This document shows, piece after piece, positions 1-7,711 of a DNA stretch of 64,000 bases. Each line of letters opens with the position of its first letter. Position 1 is the first letter of the stretch. The notes beneath the pieces are model-generated. The model was not told the origin of the DNA. It searched no databases and was given only the letters and a program-made list of their open reading frames with translations. The position numbers and the translations under genes are program-made. The stretch comes from Mangrovimicrobium sediminis (GTDB lineage: Bacteria; Pseudomonadota; Gammaproteobacteria; Pseudomonadales; Halieaceae), in contig NZ_SRLE01000001.1 of assembly GCF_004745945.1 (NCBI RefSeq), positions 291,353 through 355,352 on the forward strand, read 5' to 3'.

Positions 1-1
1 A

Positions 2-1054
2 GGCGCACAGGCTTCCGCTGCCATGAGTGCGATCAATCGGGCTGAGAGAGAACTAGAGGCGCATAGAACTGACAAATCAATTCTGCACACCAAAGCACTA
101 ATTTACAAAAGAATGGCGAAAGAATCTCAAAATAAATTGGAGATAGACAAATATCGGGCGGAGGCGAGACTTATCCTTGAACGACTGCTCAAGAATGATA
201 ATGACTCTAGGCCCAGCCACTCCATTGCCGAGTTGCTATTAGACGAGCTGGAGGATCAGCTACGGACTATTGCAGACCCTAGCAGCGAGCCGGAAGATCT
301 TAAAGAACGGGCGCTGATTAGCATTATCAAGAGAGCAGAGGATGCTATATATAAAGGCTTACAGCGATATCCTAGTGATGAATATTTGCTTGTCTCTCAA
401 GCCAAGTTGGCCGAAAAGCTTAACGACAGTAGCAAGGTACGGGCAGTCCTAGACCGGGCTTATCGACAAAACATGTCTAGTGACTATGTCGCAATTGCTT
501 TGGCTAGAAACCTACGGCACGGGGGAGAGACCGAGAGCGCAACAAAAATATTGAGGGAAGCTATTACAAAAAATCCAAATAGTAAGCCACTGCATTTAGA
601 ATTGTCCAAGTACCTGATAGCGAAAAATGACCAATCGGTCGCCGAAGAAATAATGCACCATTTAAAGCGAAGTTTTTCTCCTGGCGACAGCAATTATACC
701 GCTCAGTTTTGGTTTGCTAGGCAACATTACCTGTATCAGGACAAGTCAGTCGCTTTAGGTATTTTTGACAATCTTAAAGCAGCCAAAATGCCACCTTTTG
801 TCAGACGAAAGCTTGACGGTCACAGCCTCGACGGTGCAGGAAAAATGCTCTCCTATAACGGTCAAGTTACATCAGATCGTGTCGACTTCGGGTTTATAAG
901 ATGTGCAGAACTGGGTGACGATATCTTTACACACATTAGTCACTTAGATTCAGAAAACTCAGCGAGCGGGCTTCGCGTTGGGCTCGAAGTGACATTCAAT
1001 CTAGCTTTCTCGATGAGAGGGCCTGTAGCAATAAATGTTAGACAAAGGTATTAA
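2..1054 (+). CDS. TPR-repeat protein with C-terminal cold-shock-like domain (5' partial)
   Basis: The frame is open to the left edge, so the gene probably starts outside the window; the first ATG (base 23) lies inside helical repeat sequence with no clear ribosome site. Counting from that ATG, residues 1-265 are alpha-helical TPR-like repeats, with motifs such as AERELEAHRTDKSILHTKA and AITKNPNSKPLHLELSKYL. Residues 275-343 look like a cold-shock/OB fold, with FGFIRCAELGDDIFTHISHL followed by a G-x-x-V-x-F strand. Cold-shock domains bind single-stranded nucleic acid and TPRs bind proteins. In other bacteria TPR arrays of this kind often follow an N-terminal NTPase or other effector domain, which would lie upstream here. 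Its low GC compared with the genes that follow suggests transfer. The specific function is unknown. Confidence 0.7.
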   Translation, partial: GAQASAAMSAINRAERELEAHRTDKSILHTKALIYKRMAKESQNKLEIDKYRAEARLILERLLKNDNDSRPSHSIAELLLDELEDQLRTIADPSSEPEDLKERALISIIKRAEDAIYKGLQRYPSDEYLLVSQAKLAEKLNDSSKVRAVLDRAYRQNMSSDYVAIALARNLRHGGETESATKILREAITKNPNSKPLHLELSKYLIAKNDQSVAEEIMHHLKRSFSPGDSNYTAQFWFARQHYLYQDKSVALGIFDNLKAAKMPPFVRRKLDGHSLDGAGKMLSYNGQVTSDRVDFGFIRCAELGDDIFTHISHLDSENSASGLRVGLEVTFNLAFSMRGPVAINVRQRY

Positions 1055-1095
1055 AAAGGTTGTTGGTATAAAGCAAATAAAGAAGGAGAAATAAT

Positions 1096-1213
1096 GGGGT
1101 CAGAGCCCTTATCGGCCACATCTGATTGGCGCTAGACCATTATTGTCATTCGCTTGGACAGTTTGTGGCTAACGGCTAGTCTGCACATCAATACTAACCT
1201 GAATAAAGGGGTC
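1096..1213 (+). repeat. Degenerate copy of the GGGGTCAGAGCCC dispersed element
   Basis: It begins GGGGTCAGAGCCCTTATCGG and continues CCACATCTGATTGGCGC, matching the intact copy at 6183-6304 through TTGTCATTCGCTTGGACAG and CACATCAA. The right inverted end has decayed, leaving CTGAATAAAGGGG, so the right border is approximate. It fills most of the gap between the TPR gene and dbpA. Confidence 0.75.
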
Positions 1214-1327
1214 CTCCCTTTTTCCGACCCCCTTTCCCTTTTCGTCGTAGACTGTGCTACCCGCCAACAAAAGTAACTCCGTCGCTGCTGCGGAGTCTTT
1301 GATGGCCCACAGCAGAGCAAACACCCC

Positions 1328-2704
1328 ATGAACAGCAACGACTTTTCCGGCCTGCCGCTACCGCCTGAAGTACTCGCCAATCTCAAGAGCCTCGGATATG
1401 AGACCATGACACCCATTCAGGCGGGAAGCCTGCCAGCGGTGCTGGAAGGCAAGGATGTTAAAGCCCAGGCCAAGACAGGTAGTGGTAAAACCGCCGCTTT
1501 CGGTATTGGCCTGCTGCAAGGCCTGGACACTCGTCTGTACCAGACGCAGAGCCTTGTCGTTTGCCCAACCCGCGAGTTGGCCGACCAGGTGAGCAAGGCG
1601 CTGCGCCAGCTTGCCAGGCCCTTCGCCAATGTAAAAATTCTCACGCTCTGCGGCGGAAAGCCCATGGGTCCGCAATTGGCGTCGCTGGACCATCCGCCAC
1701 ACGTGGTGGTAGGCACTCCGGGGCGGCTGCTCAAACACTGCCAGAAAGGCTCGCTGAAACTGGACCAGCTGCGGACGCTGGTCCTGGACGAGGCCGACCG
1801 GATGCTCGATATGGGCTTTCTCGACGACATCAACGCCCTGATCGCGTTTACGCCGGATCAACGCCAGACCCTGCTCTACTCGGCCACCTACCCGCAGGAA
1901 ATTCTCGCCATCAGCAACCAGGTGCAGAAAAATCCCGTCGAAATTACCGTCGAGAGCCTCCACGACGACAGCGTGATCCAACAGCTTTTTTACGAAATCG
2001 GATCGGGTAGCAAGCTGGACGCCATTGAAACCTTACTTCGACACTTCCGCCCCGACAGCAGTGTCATTTTCTGCAACCGCAAACAACAGTGCGAAGAACT
2101 GGCCGAGGCACTGAAGCAGCGCGGCATCAGCGCCGTCGCCCTGCACGGCGACCTCGAACAGAAGGACCGCGACCGGGTGCTGGTGCTGTTTGCCAATGGC
2201 AGCATACCGGTACTTATCGCGACCGACGTCGCAGCCCGCGGCCTCGACATTAAGGAACTGGCTGCCGTCGTCAACTACGAGTTGCCCCACGACCCCGAGG
2301 TGTACATCCACCGCATCGGCCGCACCGGCCGCGCTGGAAACGAAGGGTTGGCCCTGAGCCTGTTCCTGCCGGCGGAAGCGCCGCGGGTCAATGCGATAGA
2401 GGCATTACTGAATCGGGCCCCCAGCTTGCAAAATCTGCCCGCAGTATCGGAACCCAACCTGGCGATCAAAGGCAGCATGCAAACACTGGCTCTCAACGCC
2501 GGGCGCAAGGCCAAACTCCGCCCCGGCGATATCCTGGGAGCACTTACCGCCACGGGAGAACTGACGCGAGATCATATCGGCAAGATCGACATTTTCGATA
2601 TGGTTGCGTACGTCGCCATCACCCGGGCGCAGGCCGCGAAAGCGCTGGCGATCCTGGCAAGTGGCGGCGTTAAGGGCCGGAAAATACAGGCAAGAAAGGC
2701 CTGA
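1328..2704 (+). CDS. dbpA: ATP-dependent RNA helicase DbpA (DEAD-box)
   Basis: 458-residue DEAD-box helicase. Visible motifs are the Q motif (GYETMTPIQ), Walker A (AKTGSGKT, about residue 48), PTRELA, TPGRLL, DEAD (about 155), SAT and HRIGRTGRAG (about 335). The C-terminal 75 residues (LRPGDILGALTATGELTRDH through VAYVAITRA) match the DbpA RNA-binding domain, which in E. coli docks on hairpin 92 of 23S rRNA during large-subunit assembly. The length is normal for DbpA. The ATG gives the family's usual N-terminus (FSGLPLPPEVLANL), although no strong Shine-Dalgarno precedes it. A short inverted repeat (ACTCCG/CGGAGT) lies about 35 bases upstream. Confidence 0.95.
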   Translation: MNSNDFSGLPLPPEVLANLKSLGYETMTPIQAGSLPAVLEGKDVKAQAKTGSGKTAAFGIGLLQGLDTRLYQTQSLVVCPTRELADQVSKALRQLARPFANVKILTLCGGKPMGPQLASLDHPPHVVVGTPGRLLKHCQKGSLKLDQLRTLVLDEADRMLDMGFLDDINALIAFTPDQRQTLLYSATYPQEILAISNQVQKNPVEITVESLHDDSVIQQLFYEIGSGSKLDAIETLLRHFRPDSSVIFCNRKQQCEELAEALKQRGISAVALHGDLEQKDRDRVLVLFANGSIPVLIATDVAARGLDIKELAAVVNYELPHDPEVYIHRIGRTGRAGNEGLALSLFLPAEAPRVNAIEALLNRAPSLQNLPAVSEPNLAIKGSMQTLALNAGRKAKLRPGDILGALTATGELTRDHIGKIDIFDMVAYVAITRAQAAKALAILASGGVKGRKIQARKA

Positions 2705-2713
2705 GGGAATAAA

Positions 2714-2728
2714 GGGGTCAGAGCCCTG
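2714..2728 (+). repeat. Solo end of the GGGGTCAGAGCCC repeat
   Basis: GGGGTCAGAGCCCTG directly follows the dbpA stop codon, after AATAAA. Only the outer 14 bases match the family, and the following bases (TTCCACATCCCG) diverge. It sits between the convergent dbpA and ychJ genes, so it is either a truncated copy or half of an ancestral hairpin. Confidence 0.65.
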
Positions 2729-2800
2729 TTCCACATCCCGCGATGTGCTGCAACGCTGGCTCACCGACGCGCCCGCGAAGACGCTTTGGTTTATTCCCGG

Positions 2801-3205
2801 TTACAGGTGATCTCCATCCAGGTAAAACCATCGCCCCTCTCGTTTTTCGAAACGGCTTACCTCATGCAATCGGTGACCTTTGCCGTCGATCTTGAACCTG
2901 GCGACAAATTCCACGGTGCCTGCAGTGTCCCGGGCACCGCCACCACTGGTCGCTCGAATACTGAGCCCCAACCAGCGTTGCTTGCTGTCAAACCGAACCC
3001 GGCTCGGGCGCTTGTCCGGGCTCCAGGTTGCCAGCAGGTACTCTTCATTACACAACACGAAAGCACTGTAACGAGAGCGCATCAACTGCTCAGCGCTGGC
3101 GGGCACTTCGTCACCGTTTAAATACAGGCCGCAACAGCGCTCAAAAGGTTCTGCGCTGCCACAATAGCAGCCAGCATTTGCAGGGGAAGTCGTCTTCTTC
3201 ACCAT
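2801..3205 (-). CDS. ychJ: YchJ-family SEC-C motif protein (UPF0225)
   Basis: 134 residues. An N-terminal SEC-C zinc-binding motif (CYCGSAEPFERCC, residues 13-25: C-x-C with a distal CC pair) precedes the YchJ middle domain. That domain has a NTF2-like fold and carries the conserved MRSRYSAF and LLATW motifs, ending in RFEKREGRWFYLDGD. SEC-C motifs bind zinc and mediate protein contacts; the cellular role of YchJ is not established. Length and both motif blocks fit the family. The gene is convergent with dbpA. Confidence 0.9.
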   Translation of the reverse strand: MVKKTTSPANAGCYCGSAEPFERCCGLYLNGDEVPASAEQLMRSRYSAFVLCNEEYLLATWSPDKRPSRVRFDSKQRWLGLSIRATSGGGARDTAGTVEFVARFKIDGKGHRLHEVSRFEKREGRWFYLDGDHL

Positions 3206-3227
3206 GAGAGAATGCCAGTTAACGGTG

Positions 3228-3821
3228 TTAGAGCATTTTTCTGCGCAGGCGTTTAAAACGCGAGCCCAGAAATAGCAGCAACGCGCCGACGAGCAGCGCG
3301 GCCAGGCCGATGATCCAGGAAATGACCGCGGCCCCGGATCCCGGCCAGAAGGCCAGCACCAGCCCGACCGCAGCTGCGCCCAGCCCGATTCGCCGGGTAG
3401 TTTCCTTCGCAGGGTCGTCCGCAGGCAACTTCCGCGACGTCATGATCTGGCCCAGGCCAACGATAAAGACGGCGGCGCCAAGGGTCATCAAAAGCGTGCG
3501 CAGAGTTGCGCCGGGCCAGAACACGAGCACAGCCCCGATAGCGATGACCAGGATGGCCTGGGCGAGTTGTTCGCGCAGCGTCGAGTGATACAGGGCGCCG
3601 ATCAGCGCGGTCACGCCATCGGCGAGGCAGTAAATTCCGGCCGCCACGATAATCACCCGCAGGTTCTGGTCGGGCCAGAACAACGCAAAGATACCCAGCA
3701 GAACCGCCAGCACACCGCGCAGCATCAGAAACCACCAGATATCACCCAACTTGCCCGCGAGGCCCGCCTTCACCTCCGCGGCCGTTTCCTCCAGCTGTTG
3801 GCGTCTGTTCTTGTTATCCAT
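3228..3821 (-). CDS. HdeD-family membrane protein (DUF308)
   Basis: About 197 residues, using the ATG at 3821. A GGAGG five bases before this ATG supports it; the open frame continues upstream only into the repeat at 3844-4100. After a hydrophilic N-terminus (MDNKNRRQQLEETAAEV) there are six hydrophobic segments in two repeats of three, containing FALFWPDQNLR, LVFWPGATL and LAFWPGSGA. The recurring FWP signature after each membrane pair is typical of the DUF308/HdeD family, which in E. coli is linked to acid resistance at high cell density. A basic tail (RFKRLRRKML) ends the protein. The physiological role here is unknown. Confidence 0.85.
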   Translation of the reverse strand: MDNKNRRQQLEETAAEVKAGLAGKLGDIWWFLMLRGVLAVLLGIFALFWPDQNLRVIIVAAGIYCLADGVTALIGALYHSTLREQLAQAILVIAIGAVLVFWPGATLRTLLMTLGAAVFIVGLGQIMTSRKLPADDPAKETTRRIGLGAAAVGLVLAFWPGSGAAVISWIIGLAALLVGALLLFLGSRFKRLRRKML

Positions 3822-3843
3822 AACCACCTCCGCATGGAATAAA

Positions 3844-4100
3844 GGGGTCAGAGCCCTTTTTGGCCACATCTGATGACCACCTGGGCAGTATTGCTGTTCG
3901 ATTTCTCGAGGTGCGTATCAGCATAGACGATAATGCCTCGACACTGCCCTGCCCGTGCGGCGTGAGCCTAGCATGTTCTCGCTATATCGAAACGCCCTAC
4001 GAATCCCCGCGGGACAGGTCTCGCGTAGGCGGCCGGCGAAAGGCCTGTGATCTCCCGACCGCAGGAGACATCAAATTCATCCGAAAAGGGCTCTGACCCC
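3844..4100. repeat. Complete dispersed element with inverted ends, long version
   Basis: Left end GGGGTCAGAGCCCTTTTTGG (3844) and right end AAAAGGGCTCTGACCCC (4084-4100) are inverted repeats. Next to the left end is CCACATCTGATG, as in other family members, and ACATCAAATTCATCC precedes the right end. The roughly 200-base centre differs from that of the 122-base copy at 6183-6304. No coding capacity is evident, so it is a non-autonomous, MITE-like element. It lies between the divergent hdeD-like and sugar dehydrogenase genes, where it may affect promoters. Confidence 0.8.
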
Positions 4101-4224
4101 TTCATTGCTAGCTGAGAGAACCGCATACCCCGGCAGTGTGCCGCAAGATATACTTCGCTACATGCAAACAGCACCATCACCTACCTGTGACAGGCCAAAG
4201 CCTGCAATGCGGGATTCGATCTGA

Positions 4225-5757
4225 ATGTCCTGGTGGCTGAAACTGCTTATTGGCCTGGCACTGCTGCTTGCGCTTATCGCCGGCGGTGCCACCTGGTACC
4301 TCTCCACCTCGGATCAACGCGAACCCTCGAAGCTGGCCTTTGCTGAGCATTGTGCCGACTGCCACGGTGACGGCCTGCAGGGAACCAGCGCTGGCCCGGA
4401 TTTGGTGAGCGGCGCGCTGGCACACGGCGACACCGTCCCGCAATTGATGGCCAGCATCGTAGAGCGACACCCCGGCTCTGATGTCGCTGACTGGAGGGAA
4501 TCCATCTCCAGCGAGAGCATCAAGGCCCTGGCGCTCTACGTGGCTGAACGGCGGCGCGCCTGGCCAAGCACCAGCGACTCCTACTTTCTCGACGTAGAGG
4601 AACAGGTGGTCAGCTCGCAGTATCACCGCTTCCGGGTTGAAAAGGTCGCCGAGCTGGTCGCCCGCCCCTACGCCATTGCCCCATTGCCCGACGGGCGCAT
4701 CCTGGTGGCAGAAAAATCCCGTGGCCTCTCCATGGTTACCCCCGACGGTGTGCAGGGTGAACCGATCGCCGGCAGCCCCGAAGTCTGGGCACCCATCGCC
4801 ACGGTACGTGGCTCACAGCTCACCCTGGGCAGCCTGCTTGATGTCGAACTGCACCCGGCGTTTGCTGACAACGGCTGGATCTACCTGTCTCACACTCATC
4901 GCTGCCAGCTCGACTGCGGTTCCCCCTGGCCGGTCAGCATGGTGCGGGTGCTTCGGGGGCGCCTGCGGGACGGCCAGTGGGTTGATGAAGAGCTTATCTG
5001 GTCGGTCGACCCGGATTACTACACGGTAGTACCGGACGCGGTGGCCTGCGGCCGGCTGGCCTTTGACAATGCCGGGCATGTTTACGTCACCGTGGGCGGC
5101 AAAGCGCCCTACAGCAACCTGCACAAACTGGATACGCCCTACGGCAAGGTACACCGGGTGCGAGACGATGGTACGGTACCGGAGGATAACCCCTTCTATC
5201 TGCCCGAATCCGAACGGCAGGAGGGCTCCACCCGCCACACCGTTTACAGCTACGGTCACCGCACCGCGCAGGGGCTGGCGGCAGCGCCCGGCGGCCAAGC
5301 GATCTGGAATACCGAGATGGGGCCCCGCGGCGGCGACGAGGTCAACCGCATAGAAGCCGGCGGCAACTATGGCTGGCCTCTGTACACCGGGGGCATCGAT
5401 TACAGCGGTGAGCCTGTCACCATCGGCGAGGATCTGGGCCTGGACTTCGCCTATGAGGACACCGTGCCGCCCGTGGTGGAATTCACCCCGGCGCCGGCCA
5501 TTTCCAGTTTCACCTTCCACCGGGGTGAGCAATTCCCGGGCTGGGAGAATGACATGCTGATCGGCTCCCTCAAGGCCCGCACCCTTTACCGGGTACGCCT
5601 GCGAGACGGGGTCGAGGTCGAGCGCGAAGCGCTGGCCACCAACCTGGGCCGCATCCGCGATGTAGAGATGGGCGCGGACGGCCTGGTCTACCTCGCCGTT
5701 GAGCATGGTGACAACGGTTCACTGTTGCGGCTGGTGCCGACTTCAGAGCCGATGTAG
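4225..5757 (+). CDS. Membrane-anchored PQQ-dependent sugar dehydrogenase with N-terminal cytochrome c domain
   Basis: 510 residues. Residues 1-28 form an N-terminal membrane anchor (MSWWLKLLIGLALLLALIAG). A class I cytochrome c domain follows, with heme site CADCH at about residues 43-47 and a short helical end near 115. From about 135 to 505 is a glucose/sorbosone dehydrogenase beta-propeller with typical segments LLDVELHPAFADNGWIYLSH, TPYGKVHRVRDDG, YSYGHRTAQGLA, WNTEMGPRGGDEVN and GGNYGWP. This family oxidises aldoses in the periplasm with PQQ. The fused cytochrome would pass electrons to the respiratory chain. The exact sugar is not predictable. An AIG2-like gene follows after 22 bases. 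Confidence 0.85.
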   Translation: MSWWLKLLIGLALLLALIAGGATWYLSTSDQREPSKLAFAEHCADCHGDGLQGTSAGPDLVSGALAHGDTVPQLMASIVERHPGSDVADWRESISSESIKALALYVAERRRAWPSTSDSYFLDVEEQVVSSQYHRFRVEKVAELVARPYAIAPLPDGRILVAEKSRGLSMVTPDGVQGEPIAGSPEVWAPIATVRGSQLTLGSLLDVELHPAFADNGWIYLSHTHRCQLDCGSPWPVSMVRVLRGRLRDGQWVDEELIWSVDPDYYTVVPDAVACGRLAFDNAGHVYVTVGGKAPYSNLHKLDTPYGKVHRVRDDGTVPEDNPFYLPESERQEGSTRHTVYSYGHRTAQGLAAAPGGQAIWNTEMGPRGGDEVNRIEAGGNYGWPLYTGGIDYSGEPVTIGEDLGLDFAYEDTVPPVVEFTPAPAISSFTFHRGEQFPGWENDMLIGSLKARTLYRVRLRDGVEVEREALATNLGRIRDVEMGADGLVYLAVEHGDNGSLLRLVPTSEPM

Positions 5758-5779
5758 TTAAAGGAGGCTGCTACGCCAG

Positions 5780-6181
5780 ATGCAGGATATCTTCGTCTAC
5801 GGCACCTTGTTGAACGATGAGGTGCTGAGCATTCTTTTCGATCAGCCCTTGTCAAAGGTCGGCGCCCGCTTGCCGGGCTACAGGCGGGTCACGGTGTCGG
5901 GGCAGATGTTTCCCGCGATCCGCCCCGACGGAAACAGCAGCGTGGAAGGCGCCCTGCTCACCGGGCTGGACCAGTGCGCGATAGCGCTGCTGGATGAGTA
6001 CGAAGGCCGTTTCTACCAGCGGGAGTCTGTGCTGGTTTACCTCGAATGCGGTACTGCGCGGCACTGCCAGGCCTATGTATTCCGGCCCAGTTATTACGAC
6101 TTCTTGTCCGACGAGGCCTGGTGCAACGAGCGTTTTCGTGAACACCACATGGGCCAGTATCTAGCCCGGTTGCCGAGCTAA
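5780..6181 (+). CDS. AIG2-like gamma-glutamylcyclotransferase-family protein
   Basis: 133 residues. The N-terminal FVYGTLLND contains the YGTL substrate-loop signature of the gamma-glutamylcyclotransferase fold. LLDEYEGRFYQRESV carries the acidic residue expected at the active site, followed by the typical AYVF strand. Members release pyroglutamate from gamma-glutamyl amines or peptides, but many bacterial ones are uncharacterised. AAGGAGG ten bases upstream fixes the ATG. The gene lies 22 bases behind the sugar dehydrogenase, so the two are probably co-transcribed. A dispersed repeat begins one base after its stop codon. Confidence 0.85.
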   Translation: MQDIFVYGTLLNDEVLSILFDQPLSKVGARLPGYRRVTVSGQMFPAIRPDGNSSVEGALLTGLDQCAIALLDEYEGRFYQRESVLVYLECGTARHCQAYVFRPSYYDFLSDEAWCNERFREHHMGQYLARLPS

Positions 6182-6182
6182 A

Positions 6183-6304
6183 GGGGTCAGAGCCCTTTTC
6201 GGCCACATCTGATTGGCGCCAGGGCGCTATTGTCGTTCGCTTGGACGGCTTGTGCCGTCCGCTCAGTTCGCACATCAAACCTGAGCAAAAAGGGCTCTGA
6301 CCCC
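6183..6304. repeat. Complete 122-bp dispersed element with terminal inverted repeats and internal hairpin
   Basis: Begins GGGGTCAGAGCCCTTTTCGG and ends AAAAAGGGCTCTGACCCC, giving about 17-bp inverted ends. A perfect internal hairpin GGACGGC-TTGT-GCCGTCC lies at 6243-6260. The sequence is non-coding and highly similar to the degenerate copy at 1096-1213. It is best explained as a non-autonomous element moved or maintained by the REP-associated transposase at 11353-12090, whose own element has the same ends. It lies between the AIG2-like gene and the P450 gene and could act as a transcription terminator. Confidence 0.85.
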
Positions 6305-6387
6305 TTTTCTTCTGTTAGCCGATTCACTTATTCTCGGTGGACTCATACGCTTCCAATAATAGAGCCTGTCCAGAGGAGACGCCGGCG

Positions 6388-7632
6388 ATGACCGCTGCGA
6401 GCCAGGGTGTTGAGCGCCCCGCGCATATCCCCGAATCCGCCATTTACAGTTTTGATATGTACCGCGATGTCGCGGTGGAAAATCCGCATGCCAGTGTGGA
6501 GCGGTTGATTCAGGACGCATCGCCCGTTTTCTGGACGCCGCACAACGGCGGCCACTGGATGGTGTTGAGCTACGCCGCTGCGCAGGAGGTGTTTCGCCAT
6601 CCGGAAATCTTCTCCAGTGCCCTGGTCGCCCCGGAAATCATGGAGGCCACGCTGGCCGCCCTGCCCCCGGGCACGCCGCGCCCGCCCATCCCGACGCCGC
6701 TGATGATGGACCCGCCGGAGCATACGCGCTATCGGCAACCCCTGATGCGCGCGTTCTCGCCGAAAATGCTGATGGCACTGCGCGGCAGTATTGAAGACCT
6801 CGCGATAAAGTTGATCGATGGTGTTGCGGACCAGGGCGAGTGCGAATTTGTCTCGGCGGTTGCCGAGCAGTTCCCGGTGCGCGTGTTCCTGGAAATGATG
6901 GGTTTGCCAAAAGCGCGCCTGGCTGAGTTCCGGGCGCTGGCGCACGAGGTGTTCACCCCCCGCGACCACAATGACCCGGCGCAGGCCTTCCACCTGATGC
7001 GCAAGATCGTCGACGCACTGCACGACGATATCGTCGCCCGGCGCGATCACCCACAGCAGGACCTGATCAGCGACCTGTGGGCTATGAGTATCGATGGCGA
7101 GCCCATGACGATGGAGCTCATCGAGGACTACATCGTCCTGCTGTTCCTGGCCGGCCTGGATACCGTCGTTATCGCGCTGTCGTTTGGCGTCTATCACCTG
7201 GCCGCCAACCCGGACCTGCAGCAGGAGCTGCGCGCTCACCCGGACCTGATCGGTGAAGCCAGCGAAGAGTTGCTGCGTCGTTACTCGTTTACCGTTCCGG
7301 TACGGCGGGTGGTAAAGGAGACCGAACTGCACGGGCAGACACTGCAGCCGGACGACCGGGTGATTCTCTACCTGCCCGCGGTCGACCTGGACCCGGAAGA
7401 GTTCCACGAGCCCGCGACCGTGGACATCCATCGACAGCGCAAAGCCCACATGCTGTTTGGCGGCGGCCCCCACCATTGCCTGGGTTCGCACCTGGCAAGG
7501 CTGGAACTGCAAACGCTGTACCGCGTGTTGCTGGAACGCCTGCCGCCATTCACCCTCGCGCCGGACAATCCGCCGACATTCCACGTGGGCATGAACCTGT
7601 CGCTGAGTTCGCTGCCTATACGGTGGGCCTAG
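6388..7632 (+). CDS. Cytochrome P450
   Basis: 414 residues from the ATG at 6388, chosen because GAGGAGA precedes it by about ten bases; an in-frame ATG at 6337 lacks such a site. P450 signatures present: I-helix oxygen-activating region LLFLAGLDTV (about residue 252), K-helix EELLRR (ExxR, about 293), and heme loop FGGGPHHCLGSHLAR with the proximal Cys near residue 360. MDPPEHTRYR near residue 110 is typical of soluble bacterial class I P450s, so separate ferredoxin and reductase partners are needed. The substrate is unknown; relatives hydroxylate terpenoids, steroids or small aromatics. An MFS transporter gene follows about 80 bases downstream. Confidence 0.92.
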   Translation: MTAASQGVERPAHIPESAIYSFDMYRDVAVENPHASVERLIQDASPVFWTPHNGGHWMVLSYAAAQEVFRHPEIFSSALVAPEIMEATLAALPPGTPRPPIPTPLMMDPPEHTRYRQPLMRAFSPKMLMALRGSIEDLAIKLIDGVADQGECEFVSAVAEQFPVRVFLEMMGLPKARLAEFRALAHEVFTPRDHNDPAQAFHLMRKIVDALHDDIVARRDHPQQDLISDLWAMSIDGEPMTMELIEDYIVLLFLAGLDTVVIALSFGVYHLAANPDLQQELRAHPDLIGEASEELLRRYSFTVPVRRVVKETELHGQTLQPDDRVILYLPAVDLDPEEFHEPATVDIHRQRKAHMLFGGGPHHCLGSHLARLELQTLYRVLLERLPPFTLAPDNPPTFHVGMNLSLSSLPIRWA

Positions 7633-7711
7633 GCTTTACATCAGCAAATACAACAACAAGCACAACAGCTAAAACAACAACAAGCACAACAACAATAACA
7701 GGAAGGCGCCC

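Noticed and set aside
2729..2800. Short frame reading LQRWLTDAPAKTLWFIPGYR after dbpA
   Set aside because: Too short, no family match, and it runs into the antisense ychJ region.
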